Source: an uncultured Clostridia bacterium
GTDB taxonomy: Bacteria > Bacillota > Clostridia > Christensenellales > CAG-138
Length of the DNA: 64,000 nucleotides
Assembly (NCBI GenBank): GCA_944366945.1
Contig: CALVWJ010000003.1
Span: forward strand, 62,001 to 126,000
Reading direction: 5' to 3'
Part shown: piece by piece, positions 52,943 to 61,630 of the stretch
Layout: each line of letters opens with the position of its first letter
Numbering within the stretch: position 1 is the stretch's first letter
Notes under the pieces: model-generated
Told to the model about the DNA's origin: nothing
Seen by the model: the letters and a program-made list of their open reading frames with translations, nothing else
Databases searched by the model: none
Translations under genes and position numbers: made by a program

Positions 52943-54289
52943 ATGGATTTCTGGTTCGCCATGTTGGTGTTTATCGGCGCAATGGTTGCCTGTCTCTGCG
53001 CGGATGTGTCAATGAGCTTGGCGCTGGTTGCGGGCTTCCTCTGTTTTTGGGTGGTGGGCCTTCGGCGCGGATATGGCGCGCGTGCCTTGATGAAAATGGC
53101 GTTGCGGGGCGGAAAAGATGCGCTTGGCGTCGTGCGTGTCCTTGCGCTCATCGGGCTCATTACGGCTGCCTGGCGTGCAAGCGGCACCATCGCGTTTTTC
53201 ATCGTGAAAGGCGTTTCGCTGATTACGCCTTCTTTATTTATTTTGATTGCATTTGCGCTTTCCGCAGTGCTTTCCTACGCGCTTGGCACATGTTTCGGCG
53301 TTGTTGGGACGGTGGGGGTAATCTTCATGGCGCTTGCGCGCAGCGGCGGCGTGAATGAACTCATTGCCGCGGGCGCAATCCTTTCCGGCGCGTTTTTCGG
53401 CGATCGCTGCGCGCCGATTTCTTCGAGCGCAAATCTGATTGCAGGCGTAACCTGCACCCCTATTTATGACAACGTGAAATATATGCATCTCACGGCGCTG
53501 CTTCCGCTTGCGATCTGCACCGTGGCCTATGGCGTGCTTTCCGTGTTCAACCCTATCGGATCCGTGGACACAAGCGAGTTGACGCTCCTTACGGAGCATT
53601 TTACCCTTTCGTGGTGGACGCTTCTCCCTGCTGGAATTATCCTCATTCTGCCGCTTTGTAAAGTCCCGGTACGCTATGCAATCCCCGCAAGCGTACTCGC
53701 AGCCGCCGTGCTGGCGCTCGGCGTGCAGCATATGCCGGTTTGGGACTTCCTGCGCTGCCTTGTTTTAGGCTATACTGCGCCCGACCCTTCGCTCAACCAT
53801 GTGCTTGGCGGCGGCGGGCTCATCTCCATGCTGAACGTCTGCTGCATCGTCCTGCTTTCCGGTATGCTTTCCGGCGTGTTTAACGGGACGGGCATGCTGG
53901 GCGGCCTGCAGGGGATCATCCGGCCCATGGAAGCGCGCATCGGCGGTTTTCCGGCGATGATCCTAACGAGCTTTGTGATCTGCGCCGCATTTTGCAACCA
54001 GACCATTGCCATCACCATGAACGACCAAATCTGGGAGGATATTTATGAAAAGGAACATGCCTCCCCTCGGGAGCTGGCACTTGATATGGAAAATTCCGCC
54101 GTGTTGATTTCCGGGCTTGTGCCGTGGGCGATTTCCTGCTCCGTCCCGCTTGAAATGCTGGGCGTGGATGCGCGCGCGTTGCCGTATGGGTTTTTGCTGT
54201 ATCTTGTGCCGCTGTGCTACATTTTCACCAAGAAAATCTGGTTTCCTCCGCGCCGGCGCAAATCGGCGGAAGCTGCACAGCAGGAATAA
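52943..54289 (+). CDS. NhaC-family Na+/H+ antiporter-like transporter
   Basis: The protein has 448 residues and about eleven membrane segments. GAGGTGGAG precedes the start. Family features are FGVVGTVGVIFMALARSGG near residue 120, SGAFFGDRCAPISSSANL near 150 with the conserved acidic and polar residues, and the mirrored LTSFVICAAFCNQTIAITM near 345. NhaC-type proteins exchange protons for sodium, or for organic acids such as malate and lactate. The substrate cannot be told from sequence alone. It is followed by a separate gene 196 bp downstream. Confidence 0.9.
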   Translation: MDFWFAMLVFIGAMVACLCADVSMSLALVAGFLCFWVVGLRRGYGARALMKMALRGGKDALGVVRVLALIGLITAAWRASGTIAFFIVKGVSLITPSLFILIAFALSAVLSYALGTCFGVVGTVGVIFMALARSGGVNELIAAGAILSGAFFGDRCAPISSSANLIAGVTCTPIYDNVKYMHLTALLPLAICTVAYGVLSVFNPIGSVDTSELTLLTEHFTLSWWTLLPAGIILILPLCKVPVRYAIPASVLAAAVLALGVQHMPVWDFLRCLVLGYTAPDPSLNHVLGGGGLISMLNVCCIVLLSGMLSGVFNGTGMLGGLQGIIRPMEARIGGFPAMILTSFVICAAFCNQTIAITMNDQIWEDIYEKEHASPRELALDMENSAVLISGLVPWAISCSVPLEMLGVDARALPYGFLLYLVPLCYIFTKKIWFPPRRRKSAEAAQQE

Positions 54290-54485
54290 CGAAAGAGGCT
54301 GGCTCTGCGTGTAATGCATCAAAACAAAGGCCTACAATCCAAGCGGAGTGGACTTGGCGCCTTCTGGTTGAAATACCGCCAAATTGGTTTATAGCGCTTG
54401 AAAGGGCGGCCTTATGCGGTCGGCGGTACTGGCATGCTGCTTGAAAAAACGGCATGCAGCCTTTATCATGGCGTGGGAGAAAACG

Positions 54486-55286
54486 ATGAAGCAATATTGC
54501 GATTACCATGTGCACAGCCACCATTCACTTGATGCGGCCTGCTCCATCCGCGAAATGGCGGAAGCCGCTGTGCAAGCAGGCCTTTCGGAGATCTGTTTTA
54601 CAGACCACGTTGAATTTGAGGACCCGGAGTGCCGGGATAATCCTGCGGATCTTGCTGCCCAGCGCGCAGAGGTGGAGCAGGAGCAACCGGCTTTGCCTGT
54701 GCGCCTGCTGCGCGGGGCGGAGATCGGCATTACGCCGGATGCCTCGTTTGCAGAGCAGGCAATGGCATATATAGCCCCGGCACAGGTGGACTTCATTATA
54801 GGTTCTGTGCACCGCGTTGGAGAGGAAAACGCCTACCGGCCGGGTTATTTTATGGAGCGGGACCGGCAGGCGGCCTACTGCGGCTATTTGGAACAGCTCG
54901 CGGCCTCCGTGCGCACCCTGCCGCAGCTTTCCGTGCTGGGCCATTATGATTATGTGGCAAAGCGGGCACCTTATGCGCAGCGCGCTGTGCGCTATGCGGA
55001 TCTGCCGGAAGCGTTTGACGATATCCTGCGCTATCTGGCGCAGCAGGGCAAGGGCTTGGAGGTGAACACGGCATCCTGGCGGGATGATGTGCCATGGGGA
55101 ATAGATGTGCTCGCCCGTTTTGTGGAGCTGGGCGGCGAATTTGTGACGTTTGGCTCGGATGCGCATGTTCCAGGGCAAGTGGGCAAGCGGCTTAAGGAGG
55201 CGCGCGCGCTCGCACTTGCAGCGGGCGTGCGGTATACGGCAACATTTCGCGGGCTTGTGCCGCACTTTTTTCCCATTGAAGTATGA
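54486..55286 (+). CDS. PHP-domain phosphatase, histidinol-phosphatase (HisK/HisJ) type
   Basis: The product has 266 residues from ATG 54486 with GGGAG 7 nt upstream. Metal-binding motifs of the PHP fold are in order: CDYHVHSHHSLDA near residues 4-16, EICFTDHVEFED near 36-46, RGAEIGITP near 75, FIIGSVHRV near 98, LGHYDYVAKRAP near 153, and TFGSDAHVPGQVG near 223. It is probably a histidinol-phosphate phosphatase, although PHP proteins of this size also act on other phosphates. No other histidine gene is nearby. Confidence 0.88.
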   Translation: MKQYCDYHVHSHHSLDAACSIREMAEAAVQAGLSEICFTDHVEFEDPECRDNPADLAAQRAEVEQEQPALPVRLLRGAEIGITPDASFAEQAMAYIAPAQVDFIIGSVHRVGEENAYRPGYFMERDRQAAYCGYLEQLAASVRTLPQLSVLGHYDYVAKRAPYAQRAVRYADLPEAFDDILRYLAQQGKGLEVNTASWRDDVPWGIDVLARFVELGGEFVTFGSDAHVPGQVGKRLKEARALALAAGVRYTATFRGLVPHFFPIEV

Positions 55287-55323
55287 AGTATAAAAATTGA
55301 ACGTAAAGATAGAGAGGTATACT

Positions 55324-55803
55324 ATGTCCATTGAAAAAGTTCGCGCAGAATTTGAACGGTGGGGGATCGCAGAGCGCATGCTGGAGTTTCCGGTTTCAAG
55401 CGCTACGGTGGAGCTTGCTGCCAAGGCGCTTGGCACGGAAGGGGCGCGCATTGCAAAAACGCTTTCCTTCTATGCCGGCGAAGGCTGCATGCTCGTTGTT
55501 ACGGCAGGCGACACCAAGATCGATAACGCGAAATTCAAGGCCCGCTTTGGCATGAAAGCAAAAATGCTTTCCGCCGATGATGCGCTCGCGATGACCGGAC
55601 ACGCTGTGGGCGGCGTTTGCCCATTTGCGCTGCCAGAAGGCGTGAAGGTGTATTTGGATGTTTCCATGCAGCGCTTTCCAACCGTTTTCCCGGCAGTCGG
55701 CAGCGCAAACAGCGCCATCGAATTAACCTGCGAGGAGCTTGCACGCTATTCCGGCGGCGAGTGGGTGGATGTATGTAAGCCCATCGCTCCGGTAGAAGCC
55801 TAG
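55324..55803 (+). CDS. YbaK/ProRS-edit-type aminoacyl-tRNA deacylase
   Basis: The protein has 159 residues; ATG 55324 has GAGAGG upstream and is preferred over an in-frame ATG nine codons earlier. YbaK-type motifs are SSATVELAAKALG, EGARIAKTLSF with the conserved Lys, LVVTAGDTKID, GHAVGGVCPFALP near residue 100, and FPAVGSANSAIELT. Such proteins remove wrongly attached amino acids from tRNA in trans. It lies 38 bp after the PHP gene, probably in one transcript. Confidence 0.9.
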   Translation: MSIEKVRAEFERWGIAERMLEFPVSSATVELAAKALGTEGARIAKTLSFYAGEGCMLVVTAGDTKIDNAKFKARFGMKAKMLSADDALAMTGHAVGGVCPFALPEGVKVYLDVSMQRFPTVFPAVGSANSAIELTCEELARYSGGEWVDVCKPIAPVEA

Positions 55804-55892
55804 CGGCGGCAGAATGGAAATGCTTGCTGGAAACGGCTTTTGTGCCATGCGCATTTTCCGTGTACGGCGGCAGCTTAAAATTGAGGGAGCCC

Positions 55893-56480
55893 ATGAATAC
55901 GCCCAGGATCGAAACGGAACGGCTCATCCTAAGGAAGTTTACGCAAGGGGATATCGAAGCGCTGTATTCCATTTTAAAGGATAAGGAAGTGAATACGTTT
56001 CTGCCGTGGTTTCCGCTCAAGAGCCTGGCGGAAGCACGCGCGTTTTTCGAAGCGCGCTATGCGCCGAAATACCGGCAAGCACGCGGGTATCAATATGCCA
56101 TTTGCTTCAAAGATTTGGATGTTCCCATCGGCTATCTTGGAATTTCCATGGAAGAAGGCCATGACCTAGGCTATGGCCTAATGCAGGAATTCTGGCACCG
56201 CGGCATTGTGACAGAAGCGGGCAGCGCGGTGCTTGCCCAGGCAAAGCGGGATGGCCTTCCCTATGTTACGGCAACGCATGATGTGAACAACCCCAATAGC
56301 GGCGGCGTAATGCGAAAGCTGGGCATGAAGTATCGGTATTCGTATCAAGAGCAATGGCAGCCTAAGGATATTCTCGTTACATTTCGCATGTATCAGAAAA
56401 ACCTTCATACGGATGATGCCATGGTGTATCAAAAATACTGGAATGAATCCCAGGTACACTTCGTGGAACCGGGATTGTAA
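55893..56480 (+). CDS. GNAT acetyltransferase (RimJ/RimL-like)
   Basis: The product has 195 residues from ATG 55893, with GAGGGAG upstream. It opens with IETERLILRKFTQGDIEALY, typical of ribosomal-protein-type GNATs. The core follows with IGYLGISMEEGHDLGYGLM, FWHRGIVTEAGSAVLAQA near residue 105-120 and ATHDVNNPNSGGVMRKLGMKY. The acceptor is unknown. It is convergent with the HD hydrolase gene. Confidence 0.85.
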   Translation: MNTPRIETERLILRKFTQGDIEALYSILKDKEVNTFLPWFPLKSLAEARAFFEARYAPKYRQARGYQYAICFKDLDVPIGYLGISMEEGHDLGYGLMQEFWHRGIVTEAGSAVLAQAKRDGLPYVTATHDVNNPNSGGVMRKLGMKYRYSYQEQWQPKDILVTFRMYQKNLHTDDAMVYQKYWNESQVHFVEPGL

Positions 56481-56717
56481 CAGCGAACCAAAGTGAGCTG
56501 AAAACGGAACGACATTCGGAAGCTCGCGTTTCATTGCATTTCTGAGAGAAAGCCGGGCGGGTACAACTGCTTTTGCAGCAAAGGAAGCTGTTTCTGGGGG
56601 ATATTTACCCCAAGGGCCATCCGGAAAATAAAACAGGACCATCGCGGCAGGAAACACCCCGGTGGCCCTAAGAAGCATGCGCACTTGGCGCGATAAAACA
56701 TAGGCGCGCTGCCCGCT

Positions 56718-57377
56718 TTAAAGCAGCCGTTGGCCGTTGATGACGAGGCGGAAGGTGATCCCAAGCCGTTCTGCTGCTTTGCGGCAAAGGAGCATGCGGC
56801 CCAGGAAAATCTCAAAGTAATCCATTACGGAGCAGTACTGCGTATCAACGGTCATTTCCAGCGTAACGGATTCACAGGCATCGTCAATATAGGTGCGCGC
56901 ATTGCGCACGGCAAAGTTTACACGATCGTGAATGTCGAATTTAGCAGGGTCGGTTTCACGCACGCGGGTATAGCGCACGTCCGTTTTATCCGCGAGGATC
57001 AGCGCCGCGGCGACCGGGTTCACCGGCTCGGCGGTATGCTCATCGTGATTGCCGATGGCGGTGATGATGGTTGCAATATCCTCAGCATCCGCGCCAAGGC
57101 GATCGAGGATGCGGAAAGCCATTACCGCACCGCTTTGCGCATGGTCGATGCGGTTGACAACATTGCCGATATCATGCAGATATCCGGCGATCTGCGCAAG
57201 CTCAGCTTCCCGCTCACTGTAGCCGAGTGAGAGCAGGATATAGCGAGCCGTTTCCGCTACGCGCCCAACATGCGCGAAGCTGTGTTCCGTAAACCCCATA
57301 TAGATGAGGGACTCATCTGCCCGCTGGATATAGGTGCGGATGGAAGGGTCGGCTTTAATCTGTTCAAATGTAATCAT
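56718..57377 (-). CDS. HD-domain phosphohydrolase
   Basis: The protein has 219 residues. The HD metal site is complete: EHSFAHVGRVAETARYIL near residue 31-48, AGYLHDIGNVVNRIDHAQ near 65-82, HDEHTAEPVNPVAAALILADKTD near 113-135 (read in parts). These domains hydrolyse phosphate esters of nucleotides or similar molecules. The C-terminal half (FAVRNARTYIDD, LEMTVDTQYCSVMDYFEIF) is shared by uncharacterised Clostridial relatives. Substrate unknown. It lies 36 bp after the deaminase gene in the same direction. Confidence 0.87.
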   Translation of the reverse strand: MITFEQIKADPSIRTYIQRADESLIYMGFTEHSFAHVGRVAETARYILLSLGYSEREAELAQIAGYLHDIGNVVNRIDHAQSGAVMAFRILDRLGADAEDIATIITAIGNHDEHTAEPVNPVAAALILADKTDVRYTRVRETDPAKFDIHDRVNFAVRNARTYIDDACESVTLEMTVDTQYCSVMDYFEIFLGRMLLCRKAAERLGITFRLVINGQRLL

Positions 57378-57413
57378 AATGCAGTGTAATCCTTTATCTG
57401 AAATTTCTTAGCA

Positions 57414-58733
57414 TCAGTCTTTTGTTGCACACCCGCGCACGAGTGGCACAGCGTATTGTTCCACCTCGTAGATGGCTTTTTCCACATCGATGGTGGTAAA
57501 TTGCCCATTTTCATAGAGGATCTTCCCCTGGACCATCGTTAGGCAGACATCCTCACCGCTGGCGCTGTATACCGTGGTGGAGATTGGATCATATACGGGG
57601 CGGAGGGTAGGGGTATTGGTGTCGATGAGGATGAGATCCGCATCAAACCCTTCTTGGATCTTCCCAATTTCGTTTTCGCGTCCTTGCGCTTTTGCGCCGC
57701 CTACGGTTGCCATCTTGAGGGCGTCGTATGCACTCAAGCACGTTGGGTCGCCCGAAACGCCCTTTTGCAGCAGCGCCGCGAGCTTGATCTCCTCAAACAG
57801 GTTATGCGTGTTGTTGGAGCAGCAGCCATCCGTGCCCAGCGCTACGTTGACGCCGAGGCGCTTCATTTCCGCAACGCGCGCAATGCCGCTGCCAAGTTTG
57901 AGGTTGGAAACCGGGCAGTGCGCAACGCTGGCATGAGATTGCGCGAAAAGCTCCATATCTTCCTCTGTGAGCCATACGCCGTGGGCGGCAAGCACACGCG
58001 CCTCAAACACGCCCGCATCATAGAGCGCGCGCGTGGGCGTAACCCCCCGACGGGCAAGGCACTCTTCGTGTTCGCGCTTGGTTTCGGAAACATGCACATG
58101 CATCACGAGGCCGTGCGCAAGCGCAAGATCCGTTACATAGCGCCAAACGGGAGAATTGCTGGTATATTCGGCATGAATGGCAGCATCTGCCCGGATGCGC
58201 CCGTTTCCTGCGCCATGAAAATCGCGGATAAGCGCGCGTGTCTCTGCAATGGCACGGTCCTTTTCCGGGTCATAGGAAGCCGGATCCAGGGCGAGGACCG
58301 CGTTGGAAAGGGAAACGCGCATGCCGCATTCGAGCGCGAGAGCAGCAACGGCAGGCTCGCGGAAATACATATCGCTTGCTGAAGTGGTGCCTGTACGCAA
58401 CATTTCCGCAAAACCAAGCTGTGCTCCGGCAACGATCGCTTGCTCGTCCAGCCTGGCTTCCACGGGGAACACTTTTTCATAAAGCCAGGTTTGCAGGGTA
58501 TAATCGTCTGCATAGCCGCGCATAACGCACATGGCTGTATGCGCATGCGCATTCACGAGGCCGGGCAGCAGGAATTTTCCCTCGCAGTTGAGCGTGCGTG
58601 TTGCAGGCTCCTGCGGGGCAGCCTCCCCCACAAAAACGATCTTTCCGCCCGTTACGCCAACAAATCCGTTTTGCAACACAGGGCGTTCATCGCACATGGT
58701 AAGCACGGTTGCGTTTTGAAACAGATAATCCAT
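57414..58733 (-). CDS. MtaD/TrzA-type amidohydrolase (adenosine-derivative deaminase)
   Basis: The product has 439 residues from ATG 58733, with AAAGGAG 7 nt upstream; an open stretch further out overlaps the divergent gene and is rejected. Metal ligands are in VNAHAHTAMCVMRG near residue 60, VMHVHVSETKREHEE near 200, LAAHGVWLTEED near 235 and LGTDGCCSNNTHNLFEE near 285. The pattern fits 5-methylthioadenosine/S-adenosylhomocysteine deaminases. It divides a 163-bp region with the divergent glycerate-kinase-like gene. Confidence 0.9.
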   Translation of the reverse strand: MDYLFQNATVLTMCDERPVLQNGFVGVTGGKIVFVGEAAPQEPATRTLNCEGKFLLPGLVNAHAHTAMCVMRGYADDYTLQTWLYEKVFPVEARLDEQAIVAGAQLGFAEMLRTGTTSASDMYFREPAVAALALECGMRVSLSNAVLALDPASYDPEKDRAIAETRALIRDFHGAGNGRIRADAAIHAEYTSNSPVWRYVTDLALAHGLVMHVHVSETKREHEECLARRGVTPTRALYDAGVFEARVLAAHGVWLTEEDMELFAQSHASVAHCPVSNLKLGSGIARVAEMKRLGVNVALGTDGCCSNNTHNLFEEIKLAALLQKGVSGDPTCLSAYDALKMATVGGAKAQGRENEIGKIQEGFDADLILIDTNTPTLRPVYDPISTTVYSASGEDVCLTMVQGKILYENGQFTTIDVEKAIYEVEQYAVPLVRGCATKD

Positions 58734-58814
58734 GCATGCTCTCCTTTCCAAGTGCAGAGATGGCATCATCCTGCTTATTGCTTGTGTCATTAATAATACC
58801 GCATTTACTGCCAT

Positions 58815-58844
58815 TTGACTAGAGGCGCGCGCAACGTCTATAAT
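58815..58844 (+). promoter_or_regulatory. Promoter for the glycerate-kinase-like gene
   Basis: TTGACT (58815-58820) and a perfect TATAAT (58839-58844) are spaced by 18 bp, 52 bp before the start codon. Confidence 0.78.
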
Positions 58845-58896
58845 GATAAAAGAACAGCAGAAATTACGGGGCCGCCCAAAGAAAGGAAGGTGCGCC

Positions 58897-60444
58897 ATGC
58901 AGCTTAAGCGCCTTGGCCTTGGCATTCGGTTTGATTTTCTGTCTCCCGCTTCTGAGGAAGAACATGCGCGGCAGGCATTTGAGGAGATATTTTCCGTTTT
59001 AACGGTTTCGGAGCTCGATGGGCTTTTGATTTATGGGGGGCAGGATCCGCTTACAGACCCTGCCGAAAACATATTCCTAGCCGTGATTATGGGCGGATCG
59101 CTCTCTACGATGCGCCGCATCTATGAAAAGATCAGCGCGGATGCTGCGATCGGCATGTATCTTGCGCACACGCATCCATTCATTGAAAACAACCGCCTCA
59201 TGCAGTGGCAGGAGCCTTCTTTTTATGGCGAAGTGCAGAAAGATGGAACGCTGCGCGGCGGGAATGGCACGCTGGATGGCTTGACCGTGCCGAAAAAGCA
59301 CGGTCGGCACCGGCCGGTTGGGAAAGGGATTAAAGTGCTCCTGGCGCCGGACTGCTATGGGCCGATTTCCTCTACGGAAGCGATCAAACGGCTGAGCGTA
59401 GCGGCGCGCAGGCATTTCCAAGGCGTAAAGCTCGTGCCGGTGCCCATTACATATGGTGGGCAGGGCATGGTGCATGCGTTGGTAACGGCAGCGGAAGGCG
59501 CATACCGGACGGCGAAGATCACGCCGCTTGCGCCCTTGCAGCGCAACAGCGCCCCATATGGCGTGCTTTATGGAAAAACGGCGGTGCTTTCGCTTGCCGA
59601 TGTGTTGCCCTGCGATGCGGAGATTGCATCCTCGTTTAACGCGGGCGAGCTGATCCGCCGCGCTCTCGATGAAGGCTTGCGCGAAATCCTGCTCGGCACG
59701 GCGGAGAGCATGGTGCGCGATTGCGGGATGGGGTGCCTGCGGGCGCTGGGCGTGAAGTTTTATGATGCGGCCGGCGTGGAGCTCAGAGGCGCTCCGGAGG
59801 ATCTGCCTCGCGTTGCGGCCGTGGATACGGAGTACCTGCACCCGGGCCTGCGCGAAGCCAAGATTACGGTGATCAGCGGAGGCCATACGGAAACGCCCGA
59901 AACATATGCAGAAGCAGCGATGCATTTCCGCGGATGCATTGCCAAGGCGGCAAACGCTGCCATGGGCGATTGCATCGGGATCGGCGGGCTTTTATGCGTG
60001 CTGGGCGGTGCAAAACGCGTAAGCGGCGTGGACGCTTTGCTGGATGCTGTGGAATTCGGAAAACTTTTGCAGGGCGTTGCGCTCGTGGTGACGGGGGAGA
60101 TGCTGCTCGAAGAACCATCTTTTTCCAATGGAAGGGCGGTTGGAAGCGTGCTTGCGCGCTGCGCAGCACGCGGTGTGCCGGCGGCAGTGCTTGCCGGCGG
60201 CGTGAGCGAATCGCTGGATGAAGCGCGCCTGGGCAATGCGGGAGTCGCAGCGCTGATTAATGCGCCAATGAGCAGGGAAGAAGCAGACAGGCGCGTGGAA
60301 GAACTGTTTGATGCGGCAGCGGATCGCATGTTCCGCCTCATCCGTATCGGGCGGGATGTTGAGAAAATTGGAGCGCCCAAGCCACCCCGCCAACGGGATT
60401 TTACGAAGATGTACCGTGAAAGCTTGAAAAGGATAAAGGAATGA
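58897..60444 (+). CDS. Novel N-terminal domain fused to a degenerate glycerate-kinase-like domain
   Basis: The protein has 515 residues from ATG 58897, with GGAAGG 6 nt upstream. Residues 1-145 form a domain I do not recognise (LGLGIRFDFLSPASEEEHA, LTVSELDGLLIYGGQDPL, VIMGGSLSTMRRIYEKI). Residues about 150-510 follow the fold of GarK-type glycerate 2-kinases: KVLLAPDCYGPISSTEAIKR at the start, then VPVPITYGGQGMVHALV, and ALGVKFYDAAGVEL. The key motifs are altered: the usual DSFKGSLS is DCYGPISS, ADGGEGT is TYGGQGM, and the GGSATNDGG loop is TAESMVRDCG. It is therefore unlikely to be an ordinary glycerate kinase and may bind a related ligand or have a new activity. Confidence 0.8.
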   Translation: MQLKRLGLGIRFDFLSPASEEEHARQAFEEIFSVLTVSELDGLLIYGGQDPLTDPAENIFLAVIMGGSLSTMRRIYEKISADAAIGMYLAHTHPFIENNRLMQWQEPSFYGEVQKDGTLRGGNGTLDGLTVPKKHGRHRPVGKGIKVLLAPDCYGPISSTEAIKRLSVAARRHFQGVKLVPVPITYGGQGMVHALVTAAEGAYRTAKITPLAPLQRNSAPYGVLYGKTAVLSLADVLPCDAEIASSFNAGELIRRALDEGLREILLGTAESMVRDCGMGCLRALGVKFYDAAGVELRGAPEDLPRVAAVDTEYLHPGLREAKITVISGGHTETPETYAEAAMHFRGCIAKAANAAMGDCIGIGGLLCVLGGAKRVSGVDALLDAVEFGKLLQGVALVVTGEMLLEEPSFSNGRAVGSVLARCAARGVPAAVLAGGVSESLDEARLGNAGVAALINAPMSREEADRRVEELFDAAADRMFRLIRIGRDVEKIGAPKPPRQRDFTKMYRESLKRIKE

Positions 60445-60470
60445 GTTGAGCGCCTTTGCCGCGTGGGATG

Positions 60471-61502
60471 CTATGCTTCGGTGATATTTTCGATGCGCCC
60501 GTCTTCTGCGAATTCGAATTCATAGAGCCTGGCGCAGCTGAGGTTCCCATCCTCAACTGCAATGAGCCCAAGAAAACAGCCGCTCCCATCCGAAATGGGA
60601 GGGCGCGCTGCGGTAAAGGTTCCAAGGAAATCTCTAAGCGCATCAAAACTGATAGAGGCTGCAAGGTCATCCGAAAGATAGGATACTGCTTCAGCTTCAA
60701 ACCCTTCCCGTACCGCTTCTGCAAACGCAATGGCGCGTTCCAGCGTGCCGCGCGGTGCGCGCGGAGAGCAGGTGAAAAACCCTGTTTCAGCGGGCAATGC
60801 CAGGAAACCTTCGCCACTTTCATAACGGTAGCAGATACGGCGTTCGTGGCCCAACAGCGTGCCAAGCGGGTCTATGGCTTCCACTACGCCATTTTCAATG
60901 CGCACCGATTTCGCCGATAGATCGAGCGCTTCCTCCATCGCGTCATTGAGCAGCAGCAGGCGCTCACCGCGTTTGCTGCGAATCCGTGCGGCGATATAGT
61001 TCGCTCCACCAAGTTCTACCACGGCAAGCGATCCGCCTTCGCCTTCCCCAAGCGCGTAGCCGCCCAGGGCACGGCCTTCCTCCTCAATGGAAAGCTTGAT
61101 GCCGTTTTCGTAATATAGCGTGAGTTGGAAACTGCGTCCATTAAGCCGCGGTTCGATCCGGTCGATCCTATAAGGCACGCGGCAGGCAGAATCGCAGCGG
61201 AGCCGGCCAGCATGCATCATGAGCTCAAATACGCCGCCCGGCCATGCGCATACGCCTACGTCCGGTGCGGGTCGGGCGCTGATGGAGCCATGCTCGAAGC
61301 TGATTTTGCGCGTAACCGGATAAAGGCGCGCGTCTGCGCTGTCGGCAAGGGGAAGAAGGGCAACATAATAATCCCCGCTGTCGGAAAGCGGCAGTGCAAT
61401 GTGTGTATCCGAGCCGCATTCTCCAGCAGGATGGCCGTTGACTTCAACCAGTGCGGGCGTATCCGCACGGATGACGAGCAGGGGAACAGGGGAATAATAC
61501 AT
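60471..61502 (-). CDS. Hypothetical protein
   Basis: The product has 343 residues and starts MYYSPVPLLVIRADTPALVE, with GAGGTG 5 nt upstream. There is no signal peptide or membrane segment. The N-terminal 90 residues look like a beta-sandwich (VNGHPAGECG, DSGDYYVALLPLADSA) as in PEGA-like domains. The middle (about 125-235) resembles a propeller-like repeat (YALGEGEGGSLAVVELGGAN). The last 80 residues are helical and end in a NTF2-like pattern (FLGTFTAARPPISDG, ARLYEFEFAEDGRIENI). I do not recognise the family. Confidence 0.7.
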   Translation of the reverse strand: MYYSPVPLLVIRADTPALVEVNGHPAGECGSDTHIALPLSDSGDYYVALLPLADSADARLYPVTRKISFEHGSISARPAPDVGVCAWPGGVFELMMHAGRLRCDSACRVPYRIDRIEPRLNGRSFQLTLYYENGIKLSIEEEGRALGGYALGEGEGGSLAVVELGGANYIAARIRSKRGERLLLLNDAMEEALDLSAKSVRIENGVVEAIDPLGTLLGHERRICYRYESGEGFLALPAETGFFTCSPRAPRGTLERAIAFAEAVREGFEAEAVSYLSDDLAASISFDALRDFLGTFTAARPPISDGSGCFLGLIAVEDGNLSCARLYEFEFAEDGRIENITEA

Positions 61503-61566
61503 AGCGGCACCTCGCAGATTTCTTGTTAAAAATGGAATGGGTCAAGATAAAATCTATGCGCGGCGC

Positions 61567-61595
61567 TTGCATAACATGACGTTGTAGGCTAAAAT
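61567..61595 (+). promoter_or_regulatory. Promoter for asnS
   Basis: TTGCAT (61567-61572) and TAAAAT (61590-61595) are spaced by 17 bp, 35 bp before the start codon. No T-box lies in the short leader. Confidence 0.7.
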
Positions 61596-61630
61596 GTAAA
61601 AATTAACTGATATGAATTTGGAGGGCTATT

